This document shows, piece by piece, positions 57,538 through 64,000 of a stretch of DNA of 64,000 nt; position 1 is the first letter of the stretch; every line of letters starts with the position of its first letter. Source of the stretch: Delphinus delphis. Lineage: Eukaryota; Chordata; Mammalia; Artiodactyla; Delphinidae. The DNA is taken from NCBI RefSeq assembly GCF_949987515.2, contig NC_082698.1:761501-825500 (forward strand), in the 5' to 3' direction. A program made the translations under genes and the position numbers. The notes below the pieces were generated by a model. That model saw only the letters and a list, made by a program, of their open reading frames with translations. It searched no databases and had not been told where the DNA came from.

Positions 57538-57796
57538 GGGAAGGAAAAGGCCGCGCCCCACGCCAGACACAGGCGAGCAGCCCGGAGCGGGCAGCCCACA
57601 CGAGCCCGGGACGCCTCCGTCTGGGAAGGACAAGGGCCACGCCCCACGCCAGACACAGGCGAGCAGCCCGGAGCGGGCAGCCCACACGAGCCCGGGACGC
57701 CTCCGTCTGGGAAGGAAAAGGGCCACGCCCCACGCCAGACACAGGAGAGCAGCCCGGAGCGGGCAGCCCACAGGAGCCCGGGACGCCTCCGTCTGG
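57538..57796. repeat. Three tandem copies of an ~86-bp unit
   Basis: Copies start at 57538, 57623 and 57709, each opening GGGAAGGA(A/C)AAGG and closing GGGACGCCTCCGTCTGG. They differ at a handful of positions. The array starts 250 bp upstream (in the INPP5A sense) of the exon at 57204-57288. On the INPP5A strand, copies 2 and 3 have a pyrimidine run ending TCCTTCCCAG. Confidence 0.93.
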
Positions 57797-58929
57797 TCCG
57801 TGGACGGTTCCTCCCATCGGTGGTGGACACCTGACCTCATTCTCAGCGTTGTAGCTTATCCCCACGTGGATGTTTGGAAGCTACAAAGTGAGAGTGACTA
57901 TGTCTTTTTTTTTAAGCTAAGTATTGCCTGGCTCAAAAAACTTTTTCCACGTATTTTAAACCAATCACAATTTATTTCATAGAGATTTTTCAGCTGAGAA
58001 ACGCACACACGGCAAACGTGACAGTGATATGTCAGTGTCACCCCCACCCGGGCCCCGTACAGACCTCTCTTCCCCGGTAAGAGGCCAGGACACCACCCAA
58101 CCCCGATCCTCCGCTCACTCACTCCCCCACCCCCTCCCCACCCTTGGTGGCAGCAGGGTCCCGGCTGCACTGGCCTCAAGGGCAAAGGAAGCAAGTGCGG
58201 GTCACTTCCAACTCAAAGCGGAATGCGAACCACGGCTAACGAGACAGCCCGCAGAGCACACGTGTGGTCTGGGCAGAAGGGAAGGGAGGTTCAGTGACCC
58301 AGGTCCCCAGTTCCACCGCCCATTGGTGGCTGCACTGACACCCCCGCCGAGACGGAGCAGCAGGGCCCACGGGCACAGTGTGGGGCGCCGCCCCCATGGC
58401 CTACGTGCTGCGATGGACTCTGAGAAAATAAATATTAAAGGCGGGCAAAGCCGGGAGCACCCCTCGCCCAGATCAACTCAGAAATATCTGGCCGGCACCG
58501 AGACACCTGGGTGCCACCGGACCTGCCCCGTCCGGCCCCCAGGGCAGAGGGAGCAGGCGTGCCCCCAACCCCGGAGTGGCCTTCCCAACTTGACGCACTA
58601 GCCTGAGAAAGGAAAGGTGACTGACAGCGATGACATCACCGCTGTTTCACGACGGTGGCCGCTGGGCTGGAGGGACAGTCCCGTCCGCACCCCCGGGGAC
58701 GGCAAGCTGGTGGCTTCTGCTCGCGCCTGGCCTGCTTTCCTTTCTGGTTCCTTGCCTCCTGCTTTTTCAACTCCAAGAGTTTCCCTGTGAAGTGTGATGG
58801 TGATGCTGTCTGTGCTCACGGTACCTGTCACGCACGAGCCTTAATTTTCACGCAGGAAACACACCCACGTCCCCCCAGCTGCTGGCCCTTCTCCCCCCAA
58901 GGCTGATTCCCGACAAGTCCTTCTCTCAT

Positions 58930-59340
58930 CTTCCTGGCAGAGTCTGTAGTGCAGACTTTAATCCATCTGGAATTACGTGTGAAGAAGGGGTCTTAGTTTA
59001 TCGATTTTCCCAACAGTCGGCTGATCCAAACCCTTTATTAAACATTCAATCCTCTTCCCCTTGAGTTTGTGCAGAACAGGAGTCCCTGGATTACATGGGT
59101 CTTTTCGAGACTCTCCTTTTCTGCAGATCTTTTATCTATTCCTGTTGCTTTTAAATCATAGGACTTCTCATGGGGAAGCCCTGCTTGTTGAAGTTCTTCT
59201 AGGAATTGTCTCAGCTGTTTTCATATTTTCTCGCATATTAATTGCTGTATCACGGAGCTAAATTCCACAAAAAGTCTTGTTTTCCTGTTTAGTTGGATTG
59301 ATTCTCACACATGCGAATTTGAAGACAAAGGACGTATTTT
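58930..59340 (-). mobile_element. Old L1 ORF2 fragment, antisense to +
   Basis: 'tttaatccatctggaatta' (58959), 'cgattttcccaacag' (59000), 'aaccctttattaaacattcaatcc' (59028) and 'ttctaggaattgtctc' follow the antisense L1M ORF2 order. Heavily decayed, many stops, not coding. Confidence 0.65.
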
Positions 59341-59408
59341 AACAGATTGTCATTAACGGTGCAGATGACAAGTGACGTCACTTCTTGTGTGAAAAGTTAA
59401 GTCTTTCT

Positions 59409-59614
59409 GGGCTTCCCTGGTGGCGCAGTGGATGAGAGTCCGCCTGCCGATGCAGGGGACACGGGTTCGTGCCCCGGTCCGGGAGGATCCCACATGCCGC
59501 GGAGCGGCTGGGCCCGTGAGCCATGGCCGCTGAGCCTGCGCGTCCGGAGCCTGTGCTCCGCAACGGGAGACGCCACAACAGTGAGAGGCCCGCGTACCGC
59601 AAAAAAAAAAAAAA
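59409..59614 (+). mobile_element. Cetacean CHR-2-type tRNA-derived SINE (second copy)
   Basis: Same family as the copy at 7525: GGGCTTCCCTGGTGGCGCAG start, B-box GGGTTCGTGCCC, and a pure poly-A tail. A perfect 17-bp target-site duplication, AAAAGTTAAGTCTTTCT, flanks it at 59392-59408 and 59615-59631. The pure tail suggests it is as young as or younger than the first copy. It lies antisense to INPP5A. Confidence 0.94.
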
Positions 59615-61309
59615 AAAAGTTAAGTCTTTCTGTGGAGGAGACATCGCTCAGGGATGAAAATACAGGGAGGCCGGTGGGTCGGCCCTGGGGCTGCCGTACA
59701 TCTAGGACTGGCCGTGTACCCCACCCCGTCCCACCCGCCTGGCACCTGCGGGGGAGGGGGAGGAACCCACCCCCATCGACTGTCTGTCAGCAGGAGGCTA
59801 TCCAAGCCATCTTGAAGAAAGTTAATCTCTTCTGCCCTTAAACTTTAGAAGAAGAAAATACCTCAGAGAACCTGCACAGGTTCCTGGAAAGGCCGACAGG
59901 GTGTCCCGTCGGGGCACGGACTCCGTGGTCGCCCATCTTCTGGGAAGGGGACCCAGTGCACAAGCCCCACCAGGAAAGGAGAAGCAGCAATGTCCCTCCC
60001 GGCCCCGCCTCCCAGGACCAGTGAGTGGATGAGAGAGACACAACCACTGGGGCTCCGCCACACTGCTCTTTAAAAAACCCCCAAACGGAACTCTTCACTG
60101 CAGCCCTGCCAAGTGACTGCTGGCTGTGCGCGGAGGCCAGAGACGCCTGCGGCCCCAGGGCCTGTGCCTGGGGGTGGGCACGGGGGCTGCTCCCCGTGCC
60201 CTCACCCTCCAGCCTCACGGCTCTGGGACCCCACGTCACCGCTCTGCGCCCAGCAGCCGTGCAGCCCCAGCGCAAGGACCGCCAGTCCCTGCAGCTCCCC
60301 GAGGCCCGTCGGCCCCAGCCCGCCTGGAGGCCCTCGGGGGCACCTCCCGGCCTCAGCCCCCTCCCCCTGCGCCCCCGGCCCAGCAAGGCTGCCTCCAGAC
60401 AGGAGCCTGGGGGGTGCCCATTGGGGTGTCCCGGGGCAAGGGGCTGGGGAGCAAGCTGACACGGCGCCTGGGACCCCACGAGGTCTGGGCTCAGCGGTCG
60501 CACGGCGCCTCCTCACCACCGCCACTCGGACCTCAGGCCACTCAAGAGGACTTCTCTTTTCTTTCGTTCTTTTTATTTATTTTTTAAGAAAAACTAAACC
60601 AAACCGAAGCTTCGACTTGATTTGCTGAAGGAAGGAGGGCGAGCTGTCACGCTTCCTGGGCAGAAACACTTTAAATGTCCACTTTAAACCTACACATCTT
60701 ATCCTGAGGGTGTATCAGCTTCTGTTTATTAAGAAGCCCAGGGCACAATGTCCTCGAGAAAAGTCGGTGTGGCAAGTGGAGAAACCTCTGCGTTCACAGG
60801 CGAACCGGCTGCTCTCTCGCGGCTTCTTACGCTTAACGTGGTGTCGGGTCACACGCGACACCTCAGCAAGGCGACGGGGACACGGCTCAGACGCGAGGCC
60901 AGAGCGCTCACAGCGCCCCTCGATCCTGAACTATTTCTCGAGCCAGAGCATTTGCCTTAAATCTTGTCTTGGAAAGCCGGGCTCCAGCCCTGCGGCAGGA
61001 AAGGCTGGAGCTCCACATTTCCTGGGGTCGAAGCCTTGGAAGGTGCCTGAGGGCGCTGGAGGTCACGGCCACACTAGCTCTCCTGCTCCAGGGGGCCACG
61101 AGGGACGCACAGGAGGTCCGGCCCAGGCCTGGGCCCCAGTCCCCACACAGGCGGTTTCCCGGGAGGTATGTGGAGGCGGGCGGGCGTCAGACGATTTGGG
61201 TGAAGCACGAGCCCGGCTGACCCCGGCTGACCGTCCTCGGCCTGACGGATGGGCGGGAAACGAGGGACCAGGAAGCAGTGCAGACGGCCGACACCGTGCC
61301 GGGGAAGCA

Positions 61310-61880
61310 AGACTATCTGGCTAATTAAATGGCAGAATCCGTTTAGAGGTAATTTCCTTTTTAAAAGATAACGAATTTCAGATTTAATATGGGACTAAAT
61401 CAACTTTAAAGAGCTCTGCGGGTTCGGAGGGAGAGAATGCTGCATCTGGCGGCCTTCCTGGAACCCGGCCCCCACGGCCTCTTTCTGGTGACGGACGGGG
61501 TGGCCCGCGGTGACGGGTGACGTGATTTCATCAGCTTGTCTCGGGTCTTGTAATTCTATCATTAAAACCCTAAACTTTATCATCTTCCCGTGCCCTGCTC
61601 CTTTTGATGTAATGGCCTGAGCCCATTAATAACATCGCCGTCCGAGGCGAGATGGAAGGGCTGTCACGGGGAAGCAGTCGTCCGAGTGCCAGACCGCGGC
61701 CCGCAGCCCTCACTTTTAATTTCAACATAGTGCCATTTGGGCCAGCAGGAAAGAAGCGTTGTTTTAAAATTAATTACCTTGTCAGTAGCTATTATGATTA
61801 AAAAGTAGGTCCACGTCAATACCCTGTGCCTAATTCAGAAAGAGAACTACACGAAGAGCCATGGAAATCAGTGCTCTAGG
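61310..61880. promoter_or_regulatory. Candidate conserved intronic cluster
   Basis: Three AT-rich patches: 61318-61405 ('gaggtaatttcctttttaa', 'cagatttaatatgggac'), 61545-61640 ('attctatcattaaaaccc', 'gcccattaataacatcg') and 61710-61850 ('aaaattaattaccttgtc', 'gctattatgattaaaaag'). TTAATTACC in the last is close to the NK6-family binding preference. GC-rich DNA separates them. Texture and motifs only. Confidence 0.4.
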
Positions 61881-63084
61881 CCCTGAGAACGGAGCCTCTT
61901 TCTGTCTTGACGGGCGATTTCACGACGCGAGGAACCTTGCTGTGCCGAAGGGTCCCCACCCGCTCAGGCTGCCTGTGTGGAAGGAAGGGGCCGAGGACGC
62001 CTCGCGGCTTGAAGAGCCCGATGGCAGAGGCGACAGCCCTGAAGGGGCCACAGATCGAATACCTGAGGTCACACGTTTCTACTGGGGGCGGCTCGGGCCT
62101 TGGACAGGACGCCAGGCGGAGGGGCAGACGAGGGGCCGTCGGGCCTGCCCACCAGGCTGCACTCCAGGGTCCTTCCTTTGTTATTTTTAGCCTCTGAACG
62201 TGGTGGAAACTGACCTCAGGTTTCGTCTCAGATCTGGGAGAGGCCATGTGCTCAGGTCAAACAAGTTGAAATAGCAAAGCACGGACGGCAGGAGGTTCCT
62301 ACGACTGGCCGCTGATTTCAGGGTCTTTGGAGTTTCCTTTAGTCTTAAAGCATCAGATTGAAGGGTTTATCACACGTGCATCTAAGCTGCCTCCTACAGA
62401 CCGACCTTCCTGGAAGCTATTCTCAGGACTGCACGCTTCACTCTGCCCCGCGTGCTGGCCTCGGGCTTGGGCCGGTGGGGCTGGCAGCCCTGGGGGAGTC
62501 CCCTACTGTGACAGCTGCAGGCACGAGGGAGCCTGTGGGGAGGTGGGTGGTCCCAGACGCCCCTGAGGCAGAGACAGAGGAGGAGGATACCGTGTGAAGG
62601 CAGGAAGGACACATCTGAGGGATGGAGCCTGAGCCGAGTCCCAGCGACGCGTGCGCCCCGCCAGCCGGCACCATGCGCTCCTCCAGCCCGGCGTCTACCC
62701 AGGCCTGGCGCCCCAGTGACCTGTGAGGTCACCCATGCCTCCTGCAGCAGCAGGCACCCTGGGGCTGGGCCCAGGGCTCCCCAGCACGGGTGACACACGA
62801 ACCCTCAGCCACTTGCGTGGGGTGGACCAGGGGGAGTCTCAGCACAATAAGGCCACACCCTCGAGCAGCAGAACATGGAGAGCGCCGGGGCAGCCGCCGT
62901 GGCTGGTTACAGAACCCACTCTTTTCCGTAAGCTTCCGGGGACCGCGCCCGGTTCTGAAATGCCCCTCTGGTCTCAGCCGGCTGGTGGCCGGAGCTCGGC
63001 TGTTGGAATGAGGCCATGAGGCCCCGCGGGCGCTGGACTGTCCCTGCAGTCTTACGTGGAAGCCCAGCCCCTTGAGACAGTACT

Positions 63085-63325
63085 GGAGACGGAGCGCTCA
63101 GGAGATGATCCAGGTCAAATGGGGCCATGAGGGTGGGCCCTGACCTGATGGGACAGGTGTCCTCGTAAGAAGAGGCACCAGGGCTTCTTCTGCCACCTGA
63201 GAACACAGCAAGAAGGCAGCCAGCGGCGTCCAGCAGGAAGGGGTCTCTCCAGAGCCGGACCACGCCGGGCCCTGACCCCAGACCCGTGGCCTCCAGAGCT
63301 GAGGGCAACGAAGTGCATCGTGGCC
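63085..63325 (+). mobile_element. MLT1-like (ERVL-MaLR) solitary LTR fragment
   Basis: 'ggtcaaatggggccatgagggtgggccctgacc' at 63111, 'caggtgtcctcgtaagaagagg' and 'gtggcctccagagctg' follow the order of the MLT1 LTR consensus. It is a decayed, non-coding LTR remnant; no internal genes are present. Confidence 0.6.
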
Positions 63326-64000
63326 GCGGGCTCTCCAGTAATCTGCACGGTTGGTCCGGCTCCAGCCTGGGCCTGAGTTTCCTGTCTGTGCACCGAGATG
63401 TCCTCCAGCCCACGAGGCTGCCTCTGTCAGGGGGACAGGAGGGGTTCAGGCCCCACCATGGCTGGCACTTCTCAATCAAATCGCTGTTTGCCACCCTCTG
63501 CATGGCCGTGCTCCCTTTGATGACAACGGTCTCCAGGGCAGGGCTGTGGGTGGAGACCTCCTGCAGGCATCAGGCTGAGCTTCCCGTCAGCAGTCCTCTC
63601 ATTCGTTCTTTAAATAGCATCATAATATTAAATACGCCTTTTCTGCTCAGATGCCACCACAAGCCAGAGAAGCAGAGAAGACCCATAGCCTCCTGGGGCC
63701 ACTCAGTTCCCCCACGTACCCGGAAGAGAAAACAAGAGCTGGAAGCTCAGAAAGCCGAGGGAGGCTTTAAGACTTTTGATATCAAAGAACGTCGGAAACA
63801 ATGCTGAATGTCAGCGGCTTTCGGGAGATGCAGATCACCCCGCGGTCCCCAGCCCGGGTGAGCACGCAGCTGGCGGGGCCACAGTCCGGCGGAGAAGGAC
63901 GAGACGTTCTGAATGCTAGCGAAGCCCCGAGAACACCGCAAACGAAGGCCAGCAAGATGGTGGACGAGCACGGACGGAGCTGCCACGAGGGACATGGAGC

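Larger units (their letters stand above)
57289..64000 (-). other. INPP5A: INPP5A intron, running off the window
   Basis: At least 6.7 kb. Contents: 86-bp triplication at 57538, antisense L1 at 58930, SINE at 59409, candidate conserved block at 61310-61880 and an MLT1-like LTR at 63085. I searched for the preceding INPP5A exons and did not find them, so they must lie beyond 64000. Confidence 0.7.

Noticed and set aside
57283..57865. Repeat-containing frames of 135-220 codons in many reading frames
   Set aside because: They come from the 86-bp triplication, which is open in several frames at once, and run over an INPP5A acceptor site.
58000..64000. Earlier INPP5A exons
   Set aside because: I looked on the - strand for the peptide that should precede IIDQRFEK and found none; they must lie beyond the window.

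Overview
The window is mammalian genomic DNA. Two young tRNA-derived SINEs (7525 and 59409) match my memory of the cetacean form of the CHR-2 family. Older L1, MIR and MLT1-type LTR remnants fit a mammal. A whale or dolphin is therefore the best guess; the species cannot be fixed by eye. The DNA is GC-rich with AT-rich islands, and almost all long open frames are chance products of GC-rich sequence.

Two genes are present, in convergent (tail-to-tail) order. NKX6-2 is complete on the + strand (18030-19231, three coding exons, 277 residues) inside a CpG-rich domain of about 5 kb. The last seven coding exons of INPP5A, type I inositol polyphosphate 5-phosphatase, lie on the - strand between 57288 and 22670, with a 3'UTR to about 21212. 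The 5' half of INPP5A lies beyond the right edge. This order agrees with the NKX6-2/INPP5A neighbourhood known on human 10q26.3.

Layout: 1-14800 is intergenic DNA upstream of NKX6-2, with an L1 3' end, one young SINE, MIR scraps and three AT-rich blocks that look like conserved developmental enhancers. 14800-20150 is the NKX6-2 CpG domain. 19485-21212 is the intergenic gap between the two 3' ends, with two more candidate elements and a perfect hairpin. 21212-64000 is INPP5A, whose long introns hold a 40-bp minisatellite, an 86-bp triplication, a 700-bp CA-rich tract, more candidate conserved elements and one young SINE.

NKX6-2 is a repressor homeodomain factor of ventral neural tube and oligodendrocytes; INPP5A switches off Ins(1,4,5)P3 calcium signalling. 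I infer that the AT-rich blocks on both sides may belong to NKX6-2, with INPP5A as the bystander host of a regulatory block. No new protein-coding system was found. The most interesting material is non-coding.
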